64,000 nt of DNA from assembly GCA_035633755.1 (NCBI GenBank), contig DASQEH010000054.1, positions 20,433-84,432 of the forward strand, in the 5' to 3' direction. A program made the translations under genes and the position numbers. Shown here in pieces: positions 1 through 6,486 of this stretch. The stretch comes from DASQEH01 sp035633755. GTDB taxonomy: Bacteria; Actinomycetota; Actinomycetes; Propionibacteriales; Nocardioidaceae. A model generated the notes under the pieces. It saw only the letters and a list, made by a program, of their open reading frames with translations. It was not told where the DNA came from and ran no database searches. Positions within the stretch are counted from its first letter, which is position 1. Each line of letters starts with the position of its first letter.

Positions 1-34
1 GGCGAGGGCCGATCGAGGGTCGCCAAGAGGGCCG

Positions 35-517
35 TCAGGTGAGCTGGATCGCCGCCGCGAGCCAGATGCCAGCGGCGAGCAGTCCTCCCACCAATTCGAT
101 GAGTATGGAGAGGCCGACGGCACGAATCGCGTCAACCGTCGCGGCTCGCGCCATGGCCTTGTCCTTGAGCCGGCGGCGTTCAGCGGCGTACACCCCGACA
201 ACGAATCCGATGACGAGGCCGACAACAGGAATGACGAAGAATCCGACGATGCCGAGGGCCGCCCCGATGCCCAGCGAGGTACGGGGAACGCCCGCGACAC
301 GCAGGTTGCGCCCAGGGATCAGGTACTTCAAGACCTGCGAGGCCACCAGGCAGGCGGCGGCGGCGGCCACGGCGAGCCAGGCAGCGGCGCCTCCGACCAC
401 GAGGCCCCACCCGACGATGGCAGCCAAGACGATGAGGACGCCCGGCAGTACGGGCAGCAGGATGCCGACGATGCCAAGGGCGATGACGAGGGCGGCGAGC
501 AGGCTGAGCTCGCTCAT
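35..517 (-). CDS. DUF456 family membrane protein
   Basis: This 160-residue protein is almost entirely hydrophobic, with about four membrane segments rich in Gly, Ala, Val and Ile. A short basic cytoplasmic loop (residues about 112-122, AERRRLKDKAM) sits before the last pair of segments. The composition and the glycine-zipper-like repeats (GILLPVLPGVLIVLAAIVGWG near the N-terminus) match DUF456 proteins. That family is small, integral to the membrane and has no established function. The ATG start lies in a weak ribosome-binding context. It is the last gene at the left edge and is separated from the DUF7455 gene by a strong hairpin, so it probably has its own transcript. Family assignment is fairly sure and function is unknown. 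Confidence 0.8.
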   Translation of the reverse strand: MSELSLLAALVIALGIVGILLPVLPGVLIVLAAIVGWGLVVGGAAAWLAVAAAAACLVASQVLKYLIPGRNLRVAGVPRTSLGIGAALGIVGFFVIPVVGLVIGFVVGVYAAERRRLKDKAMARAATVDAIRAVGLSILIELVGGLLAAGIWLAAAIQLT

Positions 518-571
518 CTCTGGCCGTACCCCGAACGCAGCCGGCTGCGACGATTCGGGAGGAGTAAACGC

Positions 572-605
572 TTGTGGCGGCCGTCCCGAAGGGCGACCGC
601 CACAA
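572..605 (-). terminator. Hairpin terminator downstream of the DUF7455 gene
   Basis: A perfect 9-bp stem (TTGTGGCGG paired with CCGCCACAA) encloses a smaller CCC/GGG inner stem. It sits 30 bp past the stop of the DUF7455 gene and before the DUF456 start, both on the minus strand. There is no clear T-run, as is common for high-GC terminators. Confidence 0.6.
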
Positions 606-635
606 CGACAGCGGGAGTACGAGGAGGAAGGAAGG

Positions 636-866
636 TCAGCGCTCGTCCAGCGGGGCGATCGCGGGGGTGGACGTCAGGCGACCAGTTTCGTCCTGGATGG
701 CGACCGCGACCTGCTCCAGCTTGTCAGCGTGCTCGCGAGCGTGGTGCGCACAGAACAGAAGCTCACCGCCTCTGGTCAGCTCGACACGGACGTAAGCCTG
801 GGCTCCACAGCGGTCACAGCGGTCAAGTGCTGTGAGTTGCGGACTTGGTGCGACTGCTGTGGCCAC
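636..866 (-). CDS. DUF7455 small zinc-ribbon-like protein
   Basis: This 76-residue protein begins at a GTG that follows a GGAGAG ribosome-binding site by about 8 bases. The longer reading frame upstream has no family similarity that I recognise. The body contains CDRCGAQAYVRV followed by a FCAHH segment, a CxxC...CxxH arrangement that should bind one zinc ion. This pattern is typical of DUF7455 proteins, which in actinobacteria often lie beside a primary sigma factor gene or a topoisomerase B gene, and here the divergent neighbour is parE. Function is unknown. The upstream region contains a 17-bp palindrome and a long-range inverted repeat that could shape the transcript leader. Confidence 0.85.
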   Translation of the reverse strand: MATAVAPSPQLTALDRCDRCGAQAYVRVELTRGGELLFCAHHAREHADKLEQVAVAIQDETGRLTSTPAIAPLDER

Positions 867-1181
867 GGGTGACCCTCTCCAACTGCCGACGGCAGTTCCC
901 TCGTAAGTCAACGTCTCTGACAGCAACGCCACATCTGGAGAGATCATTCCCCACGAGGGAAGATCGAGCCACTTGTGACACCTTCGACATAACCACTCTA
1001 TGACGCATCGTGGACCCACAACGGTGCCATCCGTGGGATGTGATTCCAAATTGTGCCCTCGTGTCGCCCGCTGGCCGACGAACGGCGTGGGTCCGGGGGC
1101 CGGTCGGCGGCGGCGGGTATCGTGCTTGTGCGGGGCAGCAGGCCGCTGAACCGATGTCCCTCACCACACCGAAGGAGCCCC
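867..1181. other. Divergent intergenic region between the DUF7455 gene and parE
   Basis: This 315-bp stretch has no convincing gene. It holds a perfect palindrome at 881-897 (AACTGCCGACGGCAGTT), just upstream of the DUF7455 ribosome-binding site. It also holds a 9-bp inverted repeat, TTCCCTCGT at 896-904 and ACGAGGGAA at 953-961, with arms separated by 48 bases. A possible -10 for parE is TATCGT at 1118-1123, which would give a leader of about 50 bases. No strong -35 is visible, so the promoter call is weak. Confidence 0.45.
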
Positions 1182-3260
1182 GTGGCAGCGCGCGTGTCTG
1201 CGATCGACGGGTCGTACAACGCCCGGCATCTCTTGGTGCTGGAAGGCCTCGATGCGGTCCGCAAGCGCCCGGGGATGTACATCGGGTCGAGCGACAGCCG
1301 CGGGCTCATGCACTGCCTGTGGGAGGTCATCGACAACAGCGTGGACGAGGCGCTGGCTGGCTACTGTCGCCATATCGCCGTCACCTTGGCTGCGGACGGG
1401 TCGGTCAGCGTCGACGACGACGGTCGTGGGATCCCGGTCGACATCGAGCCCAAGACCGGACTGACCGGTGTCGAGGTCGTCTACACGCGGCTGCATGCCG
1501 GCGGCAAGTTCGGTGGAGGCTCCTATGTCGCGACCGGCGGGCTCCACGGAGTGGGCGCCTCCGTCGTGAATGCGCTGTCGAGCCGCCTCGACATCGAGGT
1601 CGACCGGAGTGGCAGCACGTTCGCCATGTCGTTCCAACGTGGGGTTCCCGGTCGGTTCGCCGGTCCGGGGCCCGAGGGATCGTTCAGCCCGCAGTCGGGG
1701 CTGACCAAGGTGGGTCGCGTCAAGAAGGGTGTGACCGGCACGCGCGTTCGTTTCTGGCCCGACCGTCAGGTCTTCACCAAGGACGCCTCGTTCACCTTCG
1801 ACGAGCTCGTCACGCGGGCTCGCCAGACATCCTTCATCGTGCCGGGCCTGGCGATCAGCATTCGCGACGAGCGCGGTTCCGAGCCCGTCGAAGCGAGCTT
1901 TCAGCACGCAGGGGGCATCTCCGAGTTCTGCGAGTTCCTGGCTGCCGACGACCCGGTCACCGACGTGCAGCGACTGCAGGGTGTCGGTCACTTCACCGAG
2001 ACCGTGCCCCTGCTCGATGACGCGGGACACCTCACGCCGCGGGATGTGGAGCGCGAGCTCACGGTCGACGTGGCGTTGCGGTGGGGTACCGGGTACGACA
2101 CCGAGCTGCGTTCGTTCGTCAACGTCATCGCGACGCCCAAGGGCGGAACCCACATCCTCGGCTTCGAGCGGGCGCTCACTCGTACGCTCAACGACGTCGT
2201 GCGGCAGACCCGGCTGATGCGGGCAGGTGAGCCGGATGTGATCAAGGACGACGTCCTGGAGGGGCTGACGGCCGTTGTCACAGTCCGCCTGGCCGAGCCG
2301 CAGTTCGAGGGGCAGACCAAGGAGGTGCTCGGCACGCCGGCAGCCACACGCATCGTCGGCTCCGTGGTGACCACGCAGCTCAAGGCGTTCCTGACGTCGA
2401 CCAAGAAGGGCGACAAGCCTCAGGCGCGAGCGGTCCTCGAGAAGGTTGTCAACGCGGCCCGCAGCCGGCTGGCGGCGCGGCAGCAGCGCGACACCCAGCG
2501 GCGCAAGAACGCGTTGGAGTCCAGCGCGCTGCCCGCGAAGCTGGCGGACTGCCGCAGCAACGACGTCGACCGCAGCGAGCTGTTCATCGTCGAAGGTGAC
2601 TCAGCCCTCGGCACGGCGAAGCTGGCCCGCGACTCCGAGTACCAGGCGCTGCTGCCTATCCGCGGCAAGATCCTCAACACCCAGAAGAAGTCCTCAGGAG
2701 AGATGCTGCAGAACGCCGAGTGTGCGGCGATCATCCAGGTTGTCGGCGCCGGTAGCGGTCGTACCTTCGACCTCGACTCGGCCCGATACGGCCGCATCAT
2801 CTTCATGGCGGACGCGGACACCGACGGTGCCCACATTCGTTGCCTGCTGGCGACGTTGTTCCACAAGCACATGCGCGGCCTCCTGGTCGCCGGGCGCGTG
2901 TACTCCGCGGTTCCGCCGCTGCACCGTATCGAGTTGTCCAATCCCAAGAAGGGCATGGAGAAGTACGTCTACACCTACAGCGACGACGAGCTCCAGCGCC
3001 GTCTCGCCGAGCTGACGAAGAAGAACGTGCGGTGGAAGGACCCGGTACAGCGCTACAAGGGGCTCGGTGAGATGGACGCCCACCAGCTCGCTGAGACGAC
3101 GATGGACCCCCGACACCGTACTCTGCGCCGCATCACGATCGACGATGCCGATGCCGCCGAAGAGGTCTTCGAGCTCCTGATGGGCAACGATGTGGCCCCT
3201 CGCAAGGAGTTCATCGTCCAGGGTGCGTACGAGCTCGACCCCGAGGCGATCGACGCCTGA
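1182..3260 (+). CDS. parE: Type IIA DNA topoisomerase subunit B (topoisomerase IV, ParE-type)
   Basis: This 692-residue ATPase subunit of a type IIA topoisomerase would pair with ParC, encoded at 6487-8931, to relax and decatenate DNA. The GHKL ATPase domain shows E48-V-I-D-N, DDGRGIP around residues 79-84 and a GGLHGVGASVVNALS lid motif. The TOPRIM domain shows EGDSAL (E471) and DADTDG (D544), the metal-binding acidic residues. The GTG start is preceded by GAAGGAG five bases away, and a longer frame upstream lacks family similarity. The protein is short, like ParE and actinobacterial GyrB. The gyrase proper is expected elsewhere, because gyrB is usually adjacent to recF and gyrA. Calling it gyrB instead is possible, but separation from its A subunit by three genes and the DUF7455 neighbour favour the second, ParE-like set. 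Confidence 0.9.
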   Translation: MAARVSAIDGSYNARHLLVLEGLDAVRKRPGMYIGSSDSRGLMHCLWEVIDNSVDEALAGYCRHIAVTLAADGSVSVDDDGRGIPVDIEPKTGLTGVEVVYTRLHAGGKFGGGSYVATGGLHGVGASVVNALSSRLDIEVDRSGSTFAMSFQRGVPGRFAGPGPEGSFSPQSGLTKVGRVKKGVTGTRVRFWPDRQVFTKDASFTFDELVTRARQTSFIVPGLAISIRDERGSEPVEASFQHAGGISEFCEFLAADDPVTDVQRLQGVGHFTETVPLLDDAGHLTPRDVERELTVDVALRWGTGYDTELRSFVNVIATPKGGTHILGFERALTRTLNDVVRQTRLMRAGEPDVIKDDVLEGLTAVVTVRLAEPQFEGQTKEVLGTPAATRIVGSVVTTQLKAFLTSTKKGDKPQARAVLEKVVNAARSRLAARQQRDTQRRKNALESSALPAKLADCRSNDVDRSELFIVEGDSALGTAKLARDSEYQALLPIRGKILNTQKKSSGEMLQNAECAAIIQVVGAGSGRTFDLDSARYGRIIFMADADTDGAHIRCLLATLFHKHMRGLLVAGRVYSAVPPLHRIELSNPKKGMEKYVYTYSDDELQRRLAELTKKNVRWKDPVQRYKGLGEMDAHQLAETTMDPRHRTLRRITIDDADAAEEVFELLMGNDVAPRKEFIVQGAYELDPEAIDA

Positions 3261-3301
3261 CGCGCAGAGCCCACACATCTTGACAGGCGGCCCCGCGCGA
3301 A

Positions 3302-3317
3302 CCGCCCTCAGGGGCGG
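3302..3317 (+). terminator. Short GC hairpin after parE
   Basis: CCGCCC and GGGCGG form a 6-bp stem with a 4-base loop, 42 bp after the parE stop and upstream of the acetyltransferase promoter. It is a plausible factor-assisted or intrinsic terminator, although no T-run follows. Confidence 0.4.
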
Positions 3318-3336
3318 ATGATCTGGGTTAACTGCG

Positions 3337-3365
3337 TTGTCGCGGCTCGAGGGGTCGTCCACACT
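3337..3365 (+). promoter_or_regulatory. Promoter for the GNAT gene
   Basis: TTGTCG (3337-3342) and CACACT (3360-3365) are separated by 17 bases. The -10 ends six bases before the ATG at 3372, so transcription would begin at or next to the start codon. The -10 departs from TANNNT in its first base. Confidence 0.4.
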
Positions 3366-3371
3366 CGTGAC

Positions 3372-4025
3372 ATGACCAGCCTGGAAGAGATCTGGCCCTG
3401 CTTCGGCTTGCTCATCAGGTCCGGGCCGCTCGAGCTGTCCGTCGTCCGCGACGGCGACATCCCGGCGCTCGTCGAGCTCGCGGAGGATGGCATCCACCAC
3501 CCGAACGAGATGCCGTTCGCGTTTCCTTGGACCCAGCCCCCGAGCGGCGAGCTGGGACGGCTGATGGCGCAGCACTACTGGCGGTCCAGGGCTGAGTTCA
3601 GCCCTACTCAGTGGTCGCTGGAGCTGGTGGTCCGGCGAGCTGGTGAGGTCGTCGGCATCCAGGCGATCGGGGCCACGAACTTCCTGGTCACGCGCACCGG
3701 CGAGTCGGGCTCCTGGCTGGGGCGACGCCATCAGGGCCGCGGCACCGGCACCTTGATGAGACAGACGTTGTGTGCCTTCCTGTTCGACCACATGGACTTC
3801 GAGCAGGTGACGTCTGCCGCCTTCACCGACAACCCGGCGTCGATGGCGGTCAGTCGCAAGGTCGGGTACCGGGCCAACGGGCAAACGCGAGAGAAGCGAC
3901 GCGACGGCGAGCTCGCGTTCAGCCAGCGCCTGACGCTGGAACCAGCCGACTTGGTGCGGTCGCCCTATCCGATGTCCGTCGACGGAGTGGCGGCCTTCCG
4001 CGGACTCGTCGGGCTGGACGGCTGA
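3372..4025 (+). CDS. GNAT family N-acetyltransferase (RimJ/RimL-like)
   Basis: This 217-residue protein has the GNAT fold signature. It contains ELSVVRDGDIPALVELAEDGI at residues about 20-40, a central beta-rich part, and the acetyl-CoA binding motif WLGRRHQGRGTGTLM (Q/RxxGxG/A) near residue 120. The segment FTDNPASMAVSRKVGYR follows, the usual RimJ-type region that closes over the cofactor. The substrate cannot be read from sequence; RimJ/RimL-type enzymes modify protein N-termini, small metabolites or antibiotics. I chose the ATG at 3372, not an upstream in-frame ATG, because conserved sequence begins just after it and a promoter ends six bases before it. Its last 61 bases overlap the convergent MFS gene, so both 3' ends encode protein on opposite strands. 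Confidence 0.85.
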   Translation: MTSLEEIWPCFGLLIRSGPLELSVVRDGDIPALVELAEDGIHHPNEMPFAFPWTQPPSGELGRLMAQHYWRSRAEFSPTQWSLELVVRRAGEVVGIQAIGATNFLVTRTGESGSWLGRRHQGRGTGTLMRQTLCAFLFDHMDFEQVTSAAFTDNPASMAVSRKVGYRANGQTREKRRDGELAFSQRLTLEPADLVRSPYPMSVDGVAAFRGLVGLDG

Positions 4026-5758
4026 CCCGCGAGAGACTCGGTCTGCCGCAGCAGCAGGAGCGAGAGCACCGCCGCTGCCAGCGCGCAAGCCGCGGCACCC
4101 CAGAAGATGGTCTGCACCTGGGCCACTCCCGCCTCGGTGAATCCAGCGACGTAGGCGTCGCAGATCTTGGTCCCGGTGCAGGCCTCCTCGACAGAGGGCA
4201 GGTCCGCCGAGACGGCATAGAAGCGACGAAGCCCGATGGTCGTCAGGGCTGATATCCCCACCAGCATGCCGACCATGCGCGCAACCACCAGGAACGCCGA
4301 GGCCAGGCCGTGCACCTGTGGGGCCGTGGCGCGGAGCAGAGCCGCGTTGACCGGGGCAATGGCCAGCCCGAAACCGAGGCCGCACAGCACCAAAGGAACG
4401 GTAGCCAGCGGTGAATCCAGGGAGGTCTCGCCCCAGGTGGCCATCCACAGGAAAGCACCTGCAGCCACGGCCATACCCAGCGCAGACAAGGCACCGACTG
4501 GCATATGGCGGATCAGGTAGCCGCCGGCCAGTGCGCCGACGGGAAGCGCTGCGAGCAGTCGCACCAGCACGAACGCCGCCCCCAGCTGGGAGTCCGGGTA
4601 CGTAGTGATGCGGGCGAAGATCGGGATGTCGACCAGCGCTGCGATGAGCGAGGCGCCGATGAAGAAGCTCACCACGACCGACCCCCATGCCGGCGTCGCG
4701 TGCAGCGACCGACGCGGGACCAAGGGTTCCCTCGCGGTGCGCTGCCGCCAGACGAACAGACCTGCCGCCGCGGCGCTCGCTGCCAGGAACCACATCCCCC
4801 ACGGTGAGAACACCTCGACCTCGGGGTCAGCGGTGGCGAAGGCCAACACGATCCCAGCCAGTGCGAGCGCGAGCAGCCCACCCCCAGGAAGGTCGGCGGC
4901 CGTCGTGATGGCCCTGAGCCCACGCAGGTCGACCAGAGGCCGGGCCGCCCAAAGCTGCCGAGCTGTGAACAGTGCCGCGAGGACGTAGCACGCCGCCGCC
5001 ATCGGCGTCGTCCAGCGGCTGTCGGCGAGGTAGGGGATGAAGGCCAACCCCGTGGTGACGCCCCGGGTGAGTCGTTCTGGAGCCGTCATCACCAGCGTGA
5101 GCGCTGTGAGTGCTGCCGCGGCCAGCGCCAGGCTCAGCACGTCCGGAGCTCTCCTCACCTGTCCCGGCGGCGTCGAGGCGGGCGTGGGCAACAGCATCAG
5201 AGCAGCCGCCAGCGCGAGTCCGACCACGAGGTTCAGCCAGAAGATCGTCGGCCACGCGGAGCTCGCCAGCACCACGGCGCCGTACAACGGCCCCAGCACG
5301 CTGCCGAGCTCCTGAACGGCCCCCACCACTCCCAGAGGCACACCGCGCCTGTCGGCTACCCAGAGGTCGGCGACGAGCGCGAATGTGGCGGGAACCAGGC
5401 CGCCGCCGCCTACTCCCTGCAGGAACCGGCCGATCACCATGGTGGCCAGGTCGTAGGACGCCGCCGTCACGAGCGAGCCGATCGAGAACACAAGCAGGGA
5501 CCCGACCAGGACCGGTATGCGCCCCCTCACGTCGGCGATGCGTCCGATCAACGGCAGCATGGCGATGTAGCCGAGCAGGAAGCCGGACACGATGGGCGCC
5601 GCACGCTGCAGCTCGTCGATCCCGAGCCCGACGGAGCTCATCATGTCGGGAAGAGCCAGCACGACGACGTAGGTATCAGCCGCCGCGAACCCCACTGCCG
5701 TCGCGGCGACCACGAGAAGCCCGCGGGAAGCCTGCCTTGCGTCGGGGGGGTCGATCAC
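3965..5758 (-). CDS. MFS efflux transporter, P55/Rv1410c-like (14 TM)
   Basis: This 597-residue major facilitator protein has about 14 predicted membrane segments. It carries motif A in the loop after TM2 (GRIADVRGRIPVLVG, near residue 75) and motif C-like glycine and proline residues in TM5 (GAVQELGSVLGPLYGA). It starts with GTG 10 bases after the stop of an LprG-like lipoprotein gene, so the two form an operon. This is the order of lprG-Rv1410c (P55) in mycobacteria, where lipoprotein and transporter together move triacylglycerol-type lipids to the outer envelope and affect drug tolerance. The same role here is inference. The C-terminus is a Ser/Pro/Lys tail after residue about 575. Its 3' end overlaps the GNAT gene by 61 bp. 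Confidence 0.85.
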   Translation of the reverse strand: MIDPPDARQASRGLLVVAATAVGFAAADTYVVVLALPDMMSSVGLGIDELQRAAPIVSGFLLGYIAMLPLIGRIADVRGRIPVLVGSLLVFSIGSLVTAASYDLATMVIGRFLQGVGGGGLVPATFALVADLWVADRRGVPLGVVGAVQELGSVLGPLYGAVVLASSAWPTIFWLNLVVGLALAAALMLLPTPASTPPGQVRRAPDVLSLALAAAALTALTLVMTAPERLTRGVTTGLAFIPYLADSRWTTPMAAACYVLAALFTARQLWAARPLVDLRGLRAITTAADLPGGGLLALALAGIVLAFATADPEVEVFSPWGMWFLAASAAAAGLFVWRQRTAREPLVPRRSLHATPAWGSVVVSFFIGASLIAALVDIPIFARITTYPDSQLGAAFVLVRLLAALPVGALAGGYLIRHMPVGALSALGMAVAAGAFLWMATWGETSLDSPLATVPLVLCGLGFGLAIAPVNAALLRATAPQVHGLASAFLVVARMVGMLVGISALTTIGLRRFYAVSADLPSVEEACTGTKICDAYVAGFTEAGVAQVQTIFWGAAACALAAAVLSLLLLRQTESLAGQPSSPTSPRKAATPSTDIG

Positions 5759-5768
5759 CAGTGTCGGC

Positions 5769-6449
5769 TCAGGCCGGTGCCTGGATGTCGACCTCGTCGG
5801 CCTCCAGGTCGAGCTGGATGGTGTATGTCACGTCGTCACTGCCGTCGTAGAAGGGGCCGGCGATCTCGGCGCTCTGGACATCGTCGTCCGACGTGAGCCG
5901 GTACGAGACCGTGAAGTCGTCGGTCCCTGCGGACGGGAACACCTGCTGAACTGCGTCGCCCGGCAATGTGCCGTCGATCGTCGTGAGCACTTCGTCGCCA
6001 TCGCGCGACTCGTCTCCGGCCTCCGGGTCCTCGGTGGCGGTGAACAGCGAGGAGATTCCTGCCTCGGTGTCCATCAGGTTGGCGGGGTCTGGAGCGCCGT
6101 AGTCCGCCGGGTCGATGGTGTTCCAGCCGACGAAGGGGAACTCGGCGTAGACCCGGCCATTGACGGCCACCAGCGGAGCGGAGATGTCGGTGGCAGCGGT
6201 CTGCACCTTGACCTCGCCGGTGAACGCCGGTGCGTGCGTGCCGGTCCCGGTGGCGCTCAGCAGGCCCTCGAGCCCGTCGGGCAGCTGCTCGGTCGCCAAG
6301 GTGAAGCCGATGTACTCCGCGGAGTCGAAGCTTTCCTTGGCTGCCGCGAGCCGATCCTCGGGTGGCGCTTCGTTCGACGACGACGAGCCGCCGTCGCAGG
6401 CGGTGACGGCGACGACGAGAACGGCGGCTGCGGCAACGAGTTTTCGCAC
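5769..6449 (-). CDS. lprG: LppX/LprAFG-family lipoprotein (LprG-like)
   Basis: This 226-residue lipoprotein starts at GTG and has a classical signal (basic MRK, then a hydrophobic stretch). The lipobox V-T-A-C puts the lipidated cysteine at residue 18. A Ser-rich linker follows, then a domain with the LppX/LprAFG pattern: a run of beta strands such as YIGFTLATEQLPDGLEG, FTGEVKVQTA, VNGRVYAEFPFVGWNTIDPADYGAPDP and FTVSYRLTSDDDVQSAEIAGPFY. In mycobacteria this fold makes a hydrophobic pocket that carries acylated glycolipids and triacylglycerol. The gene is directly upstream of the MFS transporter, giving the lprG-p55 operon order. An alternative GTG six bases upstream is less likely, because the AGG of the ribosome-binding site would then be only two bases away. 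Confidence 0.85.
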   Translation of the reverse strand: MRKLVAAAAVLVVAVTACDGGSSSSNEAPPEDRLAAAKESFDSAEYIGFTLATEQLPDGLEGLLSATGTGTHAPAFTGEVKVQTAATDISAPLVAVNGRVYAEFPFVGWNTIDPADYGAPDPANLMDTEAGISSLFTATEDPEAGDESRDGDEVLTTIDGTLPGDAVQQVFPSAGTDDFTVSYRLTSDDDVQSAEIAGPFYDGSDDVTYTIQLDLEADEVDIQAPA

Positions 6450-6486
6450 GCTCACAGCCTGCCATGTCGACGCAGCTGTCTCCGCC

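Noticed and set aside
2694..4802. 702-codon minus-strand frame spanning the parE end, the GNAT gene and part of the MFS gene
   Set aside because: It crosses three recognisable genes in other frames and has no similarity of its own.
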